Positions 1 to 8,683 are shown, numbered from the stretch's first letter. The stretch is DNA of 64,000 nucleotides from JBPOFY01 sp051252415 (GCA_051252415.1 JBPOGA010000010.1:1-64000); one strand, 5' to 3'. Translations and numbers: made by a program. Notes: generated by a model from the sequence alone, not told the origin.

Positions 1-135
1 AATCGGCTTTACCAACTGCTTACACCCTTCACAGAAATATACTTCCTACCCCCGAGGCGTCAGAAATTCATATTAAGACAACGGTTGGAACGGAATCAAT
101 TATGGGCTTTGGCTGAAACCGGAAAATATAGCTGA
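1..135 (+). pseudogene. C-terminal end of a reading frame entering from the left edge
   Basis: The first frame is open from base 1 to a TGA at 133-135, giving 44 residues rich in aromatic, Leu and Arg residues (LTPF, FLPPRR). The sequence weakly recalls the C-terminal tail of DDE-type integrase/transposase proteins, but the fragment is too short to be sure. Upstream sequence is missing, so it could be the end of an intact gene or of a remnant. It is followed by about 290 bases without a gene. Confidence 0.25.
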
Positions 136-267
136 ATAGAGAGCCAAATATGTCCATCAGTGCGCCCCCACCCTTAACTTAAGGAAATCCTGCGAGGACA
201 TGGTGACTACACCTTTAGCAGAAAAAACTGGCAACTGGAATGTCCACGCCCTGAGCTCCCCATAATT

Positions 268-307
268 CATGCGTATAACTTAACATATATGTTAAGTTAT
301 ACGCATG
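268..307. repeat. Perfect 40-bp palindrome
   Basis: Each half is the 20-base sequence CATGCGTATAACTTAACATA followed at once by its exact reverse complement, with no loop. The centre is AT-rich (ACATATATGT). It sits in the gene-free stretch 136-421, downstream of the minus-strand gene at 422-1234. It could be a bidirectional terminator, a dimeric protein-binding site or a resolution/recombination site. No partner enzyme is evident nearby. The rest of 136-421 shows nothing I recognise. Confidence 0.85.
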
Positions 308-421
308 GTTAATTAGTGGGAGGCCAACGGACGGACCTCAGAATTCCCACTTACCAACAAAAGCCTCCGTCAGAACATTTGAGAGCTTTCTATTGAAAAA
401 ATGAACCTATTCAATAAAACG

Positions 422-1234
422 TCACACAGCATAATTAATTGAACAGTGACTCCCGCGGGGTGTATCAGAGAACACTTTCTTCTTCAATACCAAGTTCGGA
501 TCACCGGCAAACTCGCTAATGCCGTCTCGAAACGGATCGCGACCGGAACTAGCTTCCCGACTGATTTGAAAAGTAAGAATGGCCTTAGCCGCGCACCTGC
601 CTATCAACTCTAGTTGCCCTTTCGTATCCACCGATGAGCCATTCACCTTAACCCAAACATGGGGAAGTTGAAAACCCACTGATCGGCTCTCGGGTTGGTA
701 GCACCAGAAATTCAGACTCCAATACTTGCTTCCTGGGCCAATAATGTGCCCATCCATCCATTTTGAATTCCCGCTGGTTAGCAGAGCGGAGAAATTGGAA
801 CCAAAATGGCCATAAGAATCACGCTCTTGATCGTACATACGTTTGATCTCATCGTGCTGGTCATAATCTAGTTCAACAAAATCAGAAATGGAGTCATGAG
901 AAATGAAGCAGTATCCGAATGGCCGCATTTGCAGCAGTTCGTTGAATCTATTTGCAAGCTCAACTTCTTTCTCGGCTTCGAAAGTGACATCATCAGGGGC
1001 AGTTGATTCTTCGATCTCGCCCGAAGGCGAATGTATTAAAAAGTTGAACTCGCCACGGTCAGAACAAAAACCGTGTTCCGCCGCCCAATTGGCAGCTTCA
1101 TCGTATGACACTATCGTCTCACCTTCTAAATTTGTTAAAACGAAATAGCATTTCGTAGTGAAGTAGAGCGCTTCAGATTTTCCGAATCTGAAAATTTGAC
1201 GGCCAAAGCCAATATTTTGAGTATTTTTTTCCAT
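422..1234 (-). CDS. Family A unknown protein, member 1 (divergent)
   Basis: A 270-residue protein of unknown function with no signal peptide or membrane segment. It aligns by eye over its full length with three proteins further right in the element (15289, 18274, 19247). Shared landmarks are an N-terminal G-R with a following LY-x-TT, an Ala-Trp-Ala then G-[FL]-C region near residue 50, an ELLQ/ELIQ segment near residue 95, and a C-terminal segment ending in S-x-x-DP. It is the most divergent member and the only one on the minus strand. The start ATG at 1234 matches the N-termini of the other members. A hairpin (1334-1350) lies in its leader. Family and function are unassigned. Confidence 0.75.
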   Translation of the reverse strand: MEKNTQNIGFGRQIFRFGKSEALYFTTKCYFVLTNLEGETIVSYDEAANWAAEHGFCSDRGEFNFLIHSPSGEIEESTAPDDVTFEAEKEVELANRFNELLQMRPFGYCFISHDSISDFVELDYDQHDEIKRMYDQERDSYGHFGSNFSALLTSGNSKWMDGHIIGPGSKYWSLNFWCYQPESRSVGFQLPHVWVKVNGSSVDTKGQLELIGRCAAKAILTFQISREASSGRDPFRDGISEFAGDPNLVLKKKVFSDTPRGSHCSINYAV

Positions 1235-1333
1235 GTTTATATTTGATTAATTCATCCGCAGTTTACGAATACATGTGTATTTGGAAATTTGCCTCTCATC
1301 CGCAAGTGACTCGGCGAAGAAAAATGTAAAAGC

Positions 1334-1350
1334 CGCGTAAAACTTACGCG
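1334..1350 (-). promoter_or_regulatory. Leader hairpin upstream of family A member 1
   Basis: CGCGTAA, a 3-base loop and TTACGCG form a perfect 7-bp stem about 100 bases before the start of the minus-strand gene. Stem-loops in the leader recur in front of most genes in this element. The remaining gap (1235-1568) holds no other feature I can support. Confidence 0.4.
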
Positions 1351-1568
1351 AGCACAGGGGCAGCATCGTCGATATCGACAAATTCCTCCCGAGGAAGCTT
1401 ACCTCACAGTAAAGAGTGCGCATGCCCCCGCCTTTTTTTCTAAAAGCTCATAAAAAACCCACAAATCGTTTAGAAGTGAAAAACCGCCAAACTAGATACC
1501 GAACGATACCAATTCTCGCTCTACCCGAACTGACAGAGAGGCTATGACCATGGCGTATCCAACAGCTC

Positions 1569-2494
1569 ATGCAACTTGACACGCTCCTCGCCTTAGCCAG
1601 TCAAAACACGCTCACCGTCATCAGCGCCGACAGTGAGCTCCCTCTACAGCAGTGGAGAACCATCCGTAAGAAAGAAGTGACCATCCAAGAACTCTTAGAT
1701 CCAAGCCGGCTGAATCTCCTTTTGCGTCAAATTGATCGCTCCCCAGCCTTGCCGTGTGCTTCGGTATCATTGCTGGCGACCCATCCACTCGGATCTTTCT
1801 CCACGCTCGATCAATCCTCTAATCACGTCAGACACTGATCATTCCCAGTTTCGGTGATTCCTAAAGTCCCTTGCCCTCTCCGATAACTCAGAAACGCCTT
1901 CGGGAACTCCTCGGGGCGATCAGCTTGATAGCGGAAGAAAGCAGCGTTGAAATCACGATGACCAAAGCAGCTTCAGCTAAATGGAAAGATTCCCTAGACA
2001 AGCATCAAGCAGAGCTTAGCGCTAGGAGATCTTTGGGTGCGGAAATGTCGTCGTGGAGCTTAAGAATGAAAGCCTACTTGCCTAACCTCATAGAAGTCGC
2101 GATAGCACACGCGGCAAACCGATTCCTCAACGAACGCATGGTGTTCAATCCAGTGTTACAGGCGGACGATATTGAGTTTGCACGAAAATTCATGAACCAA
2201 CTGCAACGCTCCTGGAATCTCCTAGAAAGTATCTACTCTCAAACCAAAGAAGTTGAAATCGCCGAGAAATACCATCGACTCATCCAAAAAGATTTCGCAA
2301 ACCAATACGATGCCGAGCTTGAAGGCATCGTCGTGAAGTATACAGATTTGACAGCGCGGTATTGCCAACACCCAAAGCGCGATAGCCAATTCAACAGCAA
2401 GGTTTTTGAATACAAGGTTCTGGGCGAACTCAGCAACCAGAACCTTGCTAAACCTCACCCAACCCTGAAGGGTCACTGGGTCATTTCTAAATGA
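1569..2494 (+). pseudogene. Two-frame remnant, possibly of a DUF3987-type replication protein
   Basis: Two short reading frames follow each other out of phase: 1569-1838 (89 residues) and 1871-2494 (207 residues, only a TTG start directly after an in-frame stop). The first has a segment recalling the central part of DUF3987 proteins (an I-S-A-D-S-E stretch, then R-x-x-x-PALP). The second has a long helical C-terminal region (S-x-R-M, then an Ala/Leu helix, then an acidic D-I-E-F-A helix) like the end of that family. About 200 residues expected between the two are absent, so I read this as a decayed gene with an internal deletion. The 207-residue frame could alternatively be an intact small protein. 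The assignment to DUF3987 is tentative. Confidence 0.35.
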
Positions 2495-2539
2495 AAACAG
2501 CTGTCGGAAATGGCGGAATATCAATTGCCGCGACATTTA

Positions 2540-2960
2540 GAAAGCACTCGATTAAAGCTTTTAAAAACCGATCTTACAGTTTTTCATTCAAAATCAAAAA
2601 AGTTAAATCACTTTTTCAATCCACTTTTGAAACTCATTTGGAAATTTAAAATCAAGTTTCACATTCCACTCTGAAAATGAATTTTCAGTTTTCAGAGCAC
2701 TTTTCAATTCTACAAAAAAACTGGATTTCCAGTTTTCAAAACACTTTTCAGCGCACTTTGAGAAATCCCCTAGAATTTTTCAAAACCACTCTGATTTTTA
2801 AAATCGACGTTTTCAAAAGCAAATTGAAATTCTTCAATTCACTTTTTACGTCTCAATTAGAACTCCCCAGAGTTCTTTCTAAAATTTTGAAAATCAGTTT
2901 TTTATCGCTACCAGAAAATTTTCTGAAAGCTTTTCAAAACCGTGATCAAAAATTCTCACA
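2540..2960. repeat. AT-rich stretch with many short palindromes and CACTTTT repeats
   Basis: The stretch is strongly A/T-rich with alternating A and T tracts. CACTTT or CACTTTT occurs about six times (near 2609, 2621, 2698, 2742, 2754, 2840), and there are small perfect palindromes such as CAGAAAATTTTCTG (2912-2925). A reading frame runs through it (2677-3390), but its composition is dominated by Phe, Lys, Ser, Leu and Asn, as expected from translating A/T tracts. I treat the stretch as non-coding. Together with the repeats that follow, it resembles the layout of an origin region. Confidence 0.5.
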
Positions 2961-3085
2961 AGAGATTCAAAATGCTATGCAGCAGGCTTCGGGCGCCACG
3001 CCCGAATTAGTACCAAATCCGGAAAACGACAAATTGGGTGATTTCAAATACCTAACGCTTAATTACCCAATTTTCGAGCCAAAAC

Positions 3086-3406
3086 GACAGGTGGGTGACA
3101 CCCCACAGCAGCAAATCGTACCTCTGCGACAAGTGGGTGATACCACCGACTGCGCAAATCGTACCTCTACCAAAATGACGCAAAGCGTCAATAACGGTCA
3201 AAATTCCGCTGGCATAAAACCAGCCAAAACAACATTTAATGCGCTCTATACCAGAGCTTTAGCCAAAGGACAACCATGGGCCTACGGTCGCAGGAGCTCC
3301 TCGGACCTGCCCATTTCTGTCAAAAATATGGCGAAAATCTCCATTTTTATGCCTCGAAAATGCCTCGCTAATCTTACCCTCCAAAAATGAGAGGTACGAT
3401 TTGCGC
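3086..3406. repeat. Iteron-like direct and inverted repeats
   Basis: Two imperfect direct repeats of about 42 bp lie in tandem at 3086-3127 and 3128-3168. Each contains A[AG]GTGGGTGA[CT]ACC followed by GCAAATCGTACCTCT. The sequence GCGCAAATCGTACCTCT (3152-3168) recurs as an exact 17-bp inverted copy at 3390-3406. A further stem, AAATTGGGT with ACCCAATTTT, lies just upstream (about 3049-3074). Iterons next to an AT-rich region are typical of plasmid-type replication origins. No initiator gene was recognised close by apart from the decayed frame at 1569-2494. Confidence 0.6.
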
Positions 3407-3770
3407 GTGCAGGAAGGACGCACCCTTGCCGGAGGCATAGGGGCGTCTCCCTGTTTTCGCGTGTGAGGTCATCTCGGCTTAGCAGCCGAAGAGAACCTCG
3501 CGAAAAAGCTTCCGCCAACATCGGGGGCGTTGTTGGCTGCGCGTATGTCCTGAAAATCCAGGACAGACTTTGCGATCACTAAAGCCAAATCGTATTTCAT
3601 CGCGAGGGCACGATTCACGATATTGGCTTCAGGACGAGGCCCTCACCTAGCTCAGTCCTCCGGAAATAAATCAAGCCGACAGCAGTCGCTCGCACACAGT
3701 CGTGAAATCTCAATGCAACAAATGCACACGCTGCCGGTACCCGAAGTGCCACAGGAGCGTCTAGGGCAGA
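3407..3770. other. Gene-free stretch with a small hairpin
   Basis: No convincing gene is seen. GTCCTG and CAGGAC flank a 6-base loop at 3547-3564. The short frame at 3623-3814 runs into the 3' end of the opposite gene and has no supporting features. Confidence 0.5.
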
Positions 3771-5249
3771 TCACCGGACCCGAAGCCCATATTCAGCAAT
3801 ACACCGCCTCATAGGCCCTTTCTTTATGCAGAGCAGTTCCGCAGCGGCCGTTTGATTACCTCCAGTGCGATTTAAAGCGCCCTGCACAATCTTCGCTTCC
3901 AAATCCTTCAAATGCTTTTGTAAATTGAACTGGCCATCAAGAGAGGGAAGCTCTCCATCAAACGAAATATTCTTCGGCTCCTCGACAAAGCCACTGCCAA
4001 GGTCCTTCTGATGGATCACATTACCATTAGCAGATTCTGCAGCCCCTTCGACCATCATCTTCAAATCAACCAGATTTGCAGGCCAATCATGCCTCCTTAA
4101 ATGAGCTTTGACGTGGGGAGAGAGTTTCAAATCTGCCCCATGGCCCAAATTCCAAGCATCTAAAAAATAATCAGCAAGTCGGCTAACATCACTCCGAGAC
4201 TTAAGCCGCGGCAGTTCCAAGCGCCCCTTCAATAGCCCATATAGGTCACTCCGAAACTCACCTTGGGCAACAAGCTCCGGCACAGCCTTAAAACTAGTTC
4301 CGATGACCCTTCGACTGGTGGTGCCCGTTTGCTGCATCCGAGACCACAACTCCGCCTGAACTTCATTTGACAGAGCATCTATATGCCTCAGCGCTAAGAG
4401 ACCGCCACCAGATTGAGCCCAAGCGCTACTAGTCCCCTCAAAGAGCACCTCAGCCGTCACATTAGAAGAAAGGCTACAATCAACCTCAACAAACGGAGCA
4501 TTCCCTCTGGAGTCACACAACGCATGGATGAAACGTGCCAGCTTCGCCTTTCCGGTGCCTGGAGCACCTGAAATAAGCATGTGCAGCTCATCTACCCGGC
4601 TAAACCTATATGCTGCCCTTAAAATACTAATATACTGTCGATCACTACCAACCATGCTCACCCGTTCAGCACATGCAGAGATTAGCGCACTCTCATCCAT
4701 CTGCGTTGTGGCAGAACACAGATTGAAACGATCTATATTACAAAACTCTGGCATAACTAGCTCAGAAATTATCGGCTCACTCTCACCCTCGCCGACTCCC
4801 ATCTGAACTTGTACCAGCTTACCCTCGATTTTCCCAGAACCAATAAGAAGCGTCAGAGCGCCCACCGTTGAGCATAGTCGGGAATTCAAATGTATACTCG
4901 GTGCCCCCGCACAATTCTCGCCAATAATATCCAACAATTTCTGTTCCAGCCGAGTGCTGCTGATCAGTAAATCCTTAACCTCAGGAAACTCACACAGCTG
5001 AAACCGAACTGGATCACTACTAGTTTCCCTACGGCCAAGAACTTGCACCCGCCGTACTCGACCTCGAGGAGCTCCCAACTCTTTAGCAGCCCTACTGGTG
5101 TGCTCATCAAACAGAATCCAGACCTGCTGGAACCGCTTAGAGTCGACCAATTTGCACAAAGGTCCCAAACGATTCAGGTTCCCCTGAGGATCCAAATCAT
5201 CTAGTCCCAAAAAACTGATTAATAGCTCTGACATAAGCATTAAGGTCAT
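3771..5249 (-). CDS. RtcR-like AAA+ regulator with CARF-like N-terminus, degenerate sigma-54 interface
   Basis: A 492-residue protein. Residues 1 to about 150 resemble the sensor region of RtcR, a CARF-like domain that binds RNA-derived ligands in that family. An AAA+ domain follows with Walker A GAPGTGKAKLAR near residue 227, and a Fis-type helix-turn-helix lies at the C-terminus (NQTAAAELL). Against RtcR, about 20 residues are missing where the GAFTGA loop should be; the text reads LFEGTSSAW then AQSGGG. The Walker B motif LFLDEI is LALRHI. By family knowledge GAFTGA contacts sigma-54 and the Walker B acid drives ATP hydrolysis, so this protein probably cannot act as a normal sigma-54 activator. 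It may be a ligand-sensing DNA-binding regulator or a decaying gene. The starts at 5240 and 5234 are as plausible as 5249. It is divergent from the helicase operon. Confidence 0.75.
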   Translation of the reverse strand: MTLMLMSELLISFLGLDDLDPQGNLNRLGPLCKLVDSKRFQQVWILFDEHTSRAAKELGAPRGRVRRVQVLGRRETSSDPVRFQLCEFPEVKDLLISSTRLEQKLLDIIGENCAGAPSIHLNSRLCSTVGALTLLIGSGKIEGKLVQVQMGVGEGESEPIISELVMPEFCNIDRFNLCSATTQMDESALISACAERVSMVGSDRQYISILRAAYRFSRVDELHMLISGAPGTGKAKLARFIHALCDSRGNAPFVEVDCSLSSNVTAEVLFEGTSSAWAQSGGGLLALRHIDALSNEVQAELWSRMQQTGTTSRRVIGTSFKAVPELVAQGEFRSDLYGLLKGRLELPRLKSRSDVSRLADYFLDAWNLGHGADLKLSPHVKAHLRRHDWPANLVDLKMMVEGAAESANGNVIHQKDLGSGFVEEPKNISFDGELPSLDGQFNLQKHLKDLEAKIVQGALNRTGGNQTAAAELLCIKKGPMRRCIAEYGLRVR

Positions 5250-5487
5250 CCAAAACTAAATAGTGTCAACTTTCACAACCAATTAGTTATTTAAAAGCAC
5301 TTTTAGTCACTTTTACAACTATCTAATTCAACCGACAAACAACTAGAGCAACTTAGAACTCCCATGCTGTCGAAGTAGTTGGCGATGAAAATGCCTTAAA
5401 CAAGAAAAGCAGCTGCATTCGGATCGGTCGCCAAATATAATGCTGAATTAAAAATGCTTGTTCTGTTATGAACCCACGATTGAATCA
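5250..5487. promoter_or_regulatory. Divergent intergenic region between regulator and helicase operon
   Basis: The gap separates two head-to-head transcription units, so it should hold both promoters. It is A/T-rich, and AGCACTTTTAGTCACTTTTA near 5296-5315 carries a close direct repeat of CACTTTTA that could be an operator. I cannot place the -10 and -35 boxes with confidence. Confidence 0.35.
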
Positions 5488-6000
5488 ATGATCGTGACCG
5501 AAAAAAACAGCCGCCGAAGTCGCGAAGATGTCAAAGAAGATCTCTGTATTGTTCGGCATGAATTAAATCAGATCCTTGACCACTTCCGCGAGAAGGATCG
5601 CTCTCTAGACTCCACACGAGATGTGCCTGTGGAGCTTGAACATTTGGGAAGTCTACCAATCCAACAGAATCAGCTCACAGCCCACATCTGTGATGAATAT
5701 AAGCTACGCTGGCAGGAAGGATCGGTGAGCCGAAGTGCTATTCTCGCAAAGGTGCAACGCGTGGCAAATGAACTCAAAAAAAAGAACTCAGCGGTACAGG
5801 ACATTTTCCGCTTCAAATCGCATCACACAAAAAGAGGAGGTCCAACTCCAAGCAGAGTCTCACAAGCCGATGCGATTGAGAAGATTCATGACCGGCTGAA
5901 GGAACTGGAAGAATTCCAGCGTCGCTTCAAACACATGCTTCAATCCGGCCGACCAGAACCCGAAACTCCTCCTAATGCCGAAGCCGATCAAACAAACTAA
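5488..6000 (+). CDS. Small charged protein translationally coupled to the helicase
   Basis: A 170-residue hydrophilic protein from the ATG at 5488; a TTG at 5458 would add ten residues. It is predicted to be mostly helical, with heptad-like stretches near the C-terminus (K-E-L-E-E-F-Q-R-R-F) and a Lys/Arg-rich middle. No known domain is recognised. Its last 26 bases overlap the start of the RecD2-like gene in another frame, which points to translational coupling and a joint role, for instance as a loader or partner of the helicase. That role is inference. Confidence 0.7.
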   Translation: MIVTEKNSRRSREDVKEDLCIVRHELNQILDHFREKDRSLDSTRDVPVELEHLGSLPIQQNQLTAHICDEYKLRWQEGSVSRSAILAKVQRVANELKKKNSAVQDIFRFKSHHTKRGGPTPSRVSQADAIEKIHDRLKELEEFQRRFKHMLQSGRPEPETPPNAEADQTN

Positions 6001-8194
6001 TCGGAAGAATCAGATCAGCTTGATTTTAATCGTCGAGCGTGTTGCTCGGCGAAGTCACCTATTCTGGGCCAGAACAGCAGATAAGGGCGACGGACTCCAA
6101 CGTCACGATTTTTCGCATTTGGAGCTTTCACCTCAACGTGGACAGATCCTCACCTATAATGGCCCTCCCCCTCGCAATGCAAAAAAAGGCGCAGATTGGA
6201 GCACCGACGTTCGAGCAGGACAGTATAAGCCATTCCGGGAAATTCCTGACGACCTTTTTTTCGACACGATCCGACTCAGCCCGTTCTACTTTGGGATCGG
6301 CTGGGTTAAGATCAACCGGGTCAAAAAAACGGTAACCAACCCCAAGATACTCAAGGATATACTGTCAGCATCTACTACCGTTAAGCTTGCACAGGACCTG
6401 ACTGATACAGGACTGACCGAAAGCTCGCTCAAGGCGCTGGTAATAGGCTATGAACTGACCAAATGGCAGCAGCACTGCCTTGAAATAGGACTCGATGAAC
6501 GGACCACCCAAAACTTTTACAAAGTCTACCAATGGGAGACAGTCAAAGCCTTTGAAGGGAACCCGTTCAGAATCCTGTCCTACGCAGATAGCACCGATTA
6601 CCGGGCACTTTGGAGGTGCATTCAAAAAGCATATCCAATGCGAAACAAGGAAGCCAACTGGTCGGCGATATGGACTATTTTTTACGATTTAAACGTCCAA
6701 TACCGCACCTCCATCCCGAAGCCTAAGCTAGAAAAAAAACTTCAAGACCTACTCCCGTCACGTGAGCGGGCTCAGGTGACCATTACAGGAGCTCTAAGGC
6801 ACGGCGTTTTAACTCTATCCAACCAAGAGGAAATCTGCCAGCTGACGACAACGAAAGTCTTCGAGCGAACGATCGTCAGAGAACTGATAAGGCTGAACAC
6901 GCCAGCGGCCCAATCAAATACTAAAATTAAAAGCATCGCCTGGCCGCCACTCTTCAATGAAATTGGCGAGCGGGATGATTTTTCAAAAGACAAGAGTCTC
7001 CCAAAGCTCAAATCTTTTGAATCCGGCCAACTTTTACTAGTCTATGGAGAAGCTGGAACGGGAAAGACCTATCTATCGGCTCGCATCCTATTGAAATGCC
7101 TCGAAGCGGGCTGGAATCTCCGAGTCGCCGCCGTCAGTAACATCGCAGTCAGCCGCGTTCGTGAGCAGTTGACGCCTCTTTTGGAAAAGCATAAGCTCCC
7201 AAAGAATTGCGTGCGATACAGCAGTATCGCAAGACTGCTGAACGAAACCATCGTAGAAGAGGCTCCCCCATTTGTCCTTCTACTGGATGAAGCATCCATG
7301 GTGGGAGCAGGTCAGGCGCTACAAATCCTGCAGAAGGTCAGACCACAAGATCGACTGATTATGGTCGGAGACCCGCGTCAGGTTCCCCCGATTGGATGGG
7401 GCGCACTCTTCCATTCATTGGAATCTATCTCAAAGCCTCAATTCAATCAAATCCACCTGACCGATCGCAAACGCCAGCAAGGCAGTGGACGGTGCATTCT
7501 GGATATGATTGATCAGCTTGAGAAAGAAGAAGCGCTATTGGACGCGGCCAAAGGCAAAGAGAATGCAATAAAGATTATCGACTCAAAAGGTGTCGACTCA
7601 TTCTCCGCCCTAGAAACCTACATTAGGACTTTCGCCAAGGATAGTGAGTCACTATCCAAACTTCCACCAATCCTTTGCTTTTGTCGGAGCGATGTTGCCC
7701 ATGTCAATTGGAAGATACGTCAAATTCGCGCAGGTTTGGATTCGAAGCTTAAGCTTCAACTGCTGCGTTTTGGACATGCCGAACTTCGATTAGGAGAACC
7801 TGTGATCAATACCGTAAACCGCGAAAAAGTGAACCTGTGGAACGGTTCACGCGGACGAATTGTAGAGAGTGATAAGATCTTGCACGCCGAATTCCAGGAC
7901 GAGGACGGTCAGATGCGTCAGCATTTGCTCGATTCTGGTATCGAACGAGCTTACGCGGTCACCGTCCATAGGTCACAAGGCGAAGGACACAAGGAGGTGA
8001 TCGTCTATATAAGCGATGATGTACCAAAAACGCTCTTGCACCGCGGCACACTGTATACCGCCATTACGCGAGCGGCCGAAAAGCTGATAATCGTCGGCTC
8101 ATCAGGCCAATTCGACGAAGGCTATTCGAGGTTAAATAAAGCCAGAGAAACTGATTTCCTTGAACTGGCCTTCGGCGAGATGAACGGCCCTTAG
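5975..8194 (+). CDS. RecD2-type superfamily 1B DNA helicase
   Basis: A 739-residue protein with the layout of RecD2/TraA-like 5'-3' helicases. The N-terminal third has a helix-hairpin-helix-like region (FGIGWVKINRV near 107 and a following NP-x-K/IL repeat). It is followed by an AAA_30-type motor: Walker A GEAGTGKTYL (about 357), Walker B LLLDEASMVG (about 434), motif III GDPRQVPPIG and motif IV DRKRQQG. The UvrD-like C-terminal part carries NGSRGRIV, then VHRSQGEG and YTAITRA. All catalytic motifs look intact. The family unwinds DNA in repair, recombination or conjugation. Being coupled to an unknown small protein and divergent from a CARF-like regulator, it may serve element replication or defence. 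Confidence 0.88.
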   Translation: MPKPIKQTNRKNQISLILIVERVARRSHLFWARTADKGDGLQRHDFSHLELSPQRGQILTYNGPPPRNAKKGADWSTDVRAGQYKPFREIPDDLFFDTIRLSPFYFGIGWVKINRVKKTVTNPKILKDILSASTTVKLAQDLTDTGLTESSLKALVIGYELTKWQQHCLEIGLDERTTQNFYKVYQWETVKAFEGNPFRILSYADSTDYRALWRCIQKAYPMRNKEANWSAIWTIFYDLNVQYRTSIPKPKLEKKLQDLLPSRERAQVTITGALRHGVLTLSNQEEICQLTTTKVFERTIVRELIRLNTPAAQSNTKIKSIAWPPLFNEIGERDDFSKDKSLPKLKSFESGQLLLVYGEAGTGKTYLSARILLKCLEAGWNLRVAAVSNIAVSRVREQLTPLLEKHKLPKNCVRYSSIARLLNETIVEEAPPFVLLLDEASMVGAGQALQILQKVRPQDRLIMVGDPRQVPPIGWGALFHSLESISKPQFNQIHLTDRKRQQGSGRCILDMIDQLEKEEALLDAAKGKENAIKIIDSKGVDSFSALETYIRTFAKDSESLSKLPPILCFCRSDVAHVNWKIRQIRAGLDSKLKLQLLRFGHAELRLGEPVINTVNREKVNLWNGSRGRIVESDKILHAEFQDEDGQMRQHLLDSGIERAYAVTVHRSQGEGHKEVIVYISDDVPKTLLHRGTLYTAITRAAEKLIIVGSSGQFDEGYSRLNKARETDFLELAFGEMNGP

Positions 8195-8204
8195 GTAGAT
8201 GCAC

Positions 8205-8536
8205 CTCGTCATCGCTGAATATCGAAGTCTTTGGCTTCGTATCATAGCGATCCTATTTTCGCTTGAGCCTGTCAGGCAAATGAGCCTCACAGGCAAAGCA
8301 AACGACACCGATCATATCATCTGATATGGAGCTATCGTTTATTTTCAAAATGCCATAAGGCATTTTTTCTAGGGTTCCTCTCTATTAAGAACTGCGAAGC
8401 AGAGCATCTTTATAAAAGAATCGCCATTGCCACAGAGAGGACACTGGCTCAAGTGATCCATCCGGATCACAACCAACGCGAATGCGTTGGTCTTTTTAAA
8501 AGCATGTTTTACAAACAATTGTATATACACCAGCCA
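8205..8536 (-). ncRNA. Candidate structured RNA, antisense-oriented copy of the 5' domain of the large RNA
   Basis: Read on the minus strand, this region matches the 5' part of the candidate RNA at 14435-15204 in order. Shared parts are a TGTATATACA start, an ACCAACGC hairpin with a variable loop (8472-8491), GGTTGTGATCC pairing with GGATCACT, AGCCAGTG, and an AATGCC hairpin ending in GGCATTTTGAAAA. The stems are kept while loops differ (CGCATTCGCG here, CGCATAGCG there), as expected for a folded RNA. A small minus-strand frame overlaps it (8369-8608), but the match to a non-coding region argues against coding. The 3' boundary near the end of the helicase gene is uncertain. Confidence 0.55.
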
Positions 8537-8651
8537 TATTCCTTTTCTTAAAGTCGTTTTCCTTATGGAGATTTCAAATATACACAAAGCCCATGGCCGC
8601 AAACTCATGAGCTTAGGCTTTACGTATAGATGAGGTTGAGCGCGGCATACA

Positions 8652-8683
8652 AAAGGCTCCAGACTGAATAGTCTGGAGCCTTC
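8652..8683. terminator. Bidirectional hairpin terminator
   Basis: AGGCTCCAGAC and GTCTGGAGCCT form an 11-bp perfect stem around a 6-base loop, with A residues before and T residues after. It separates the antisense RNA region from the next gene. Confidence 0.65.

Noticed and set aside
3086..3168. CRISPR-like tandem repeats
   Set aside because: Only two imperfect contiguous units without spacers, and no cas genes in the window.
2677..3390. 237-codon reading frame across the AT-rich and repeat region
   Set aside because: Its composition (Phe, Lys, Ser, Leu, Asn) follows from translating A/T tracts, it runs through the iteron-like repeats, and no domain or leader supports it.
3623..3814. 63-codon plus-strand frame
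   Set aside because: It overlaps the 3' end of the regulator gene on the other strand and has no recognisable features.
8369..8608. 79-codon minus-strand frame
   Set aside because: The DNA here matches the structured RNA at 14435-14630 by stem conservation; the frame is not kept in that copy.
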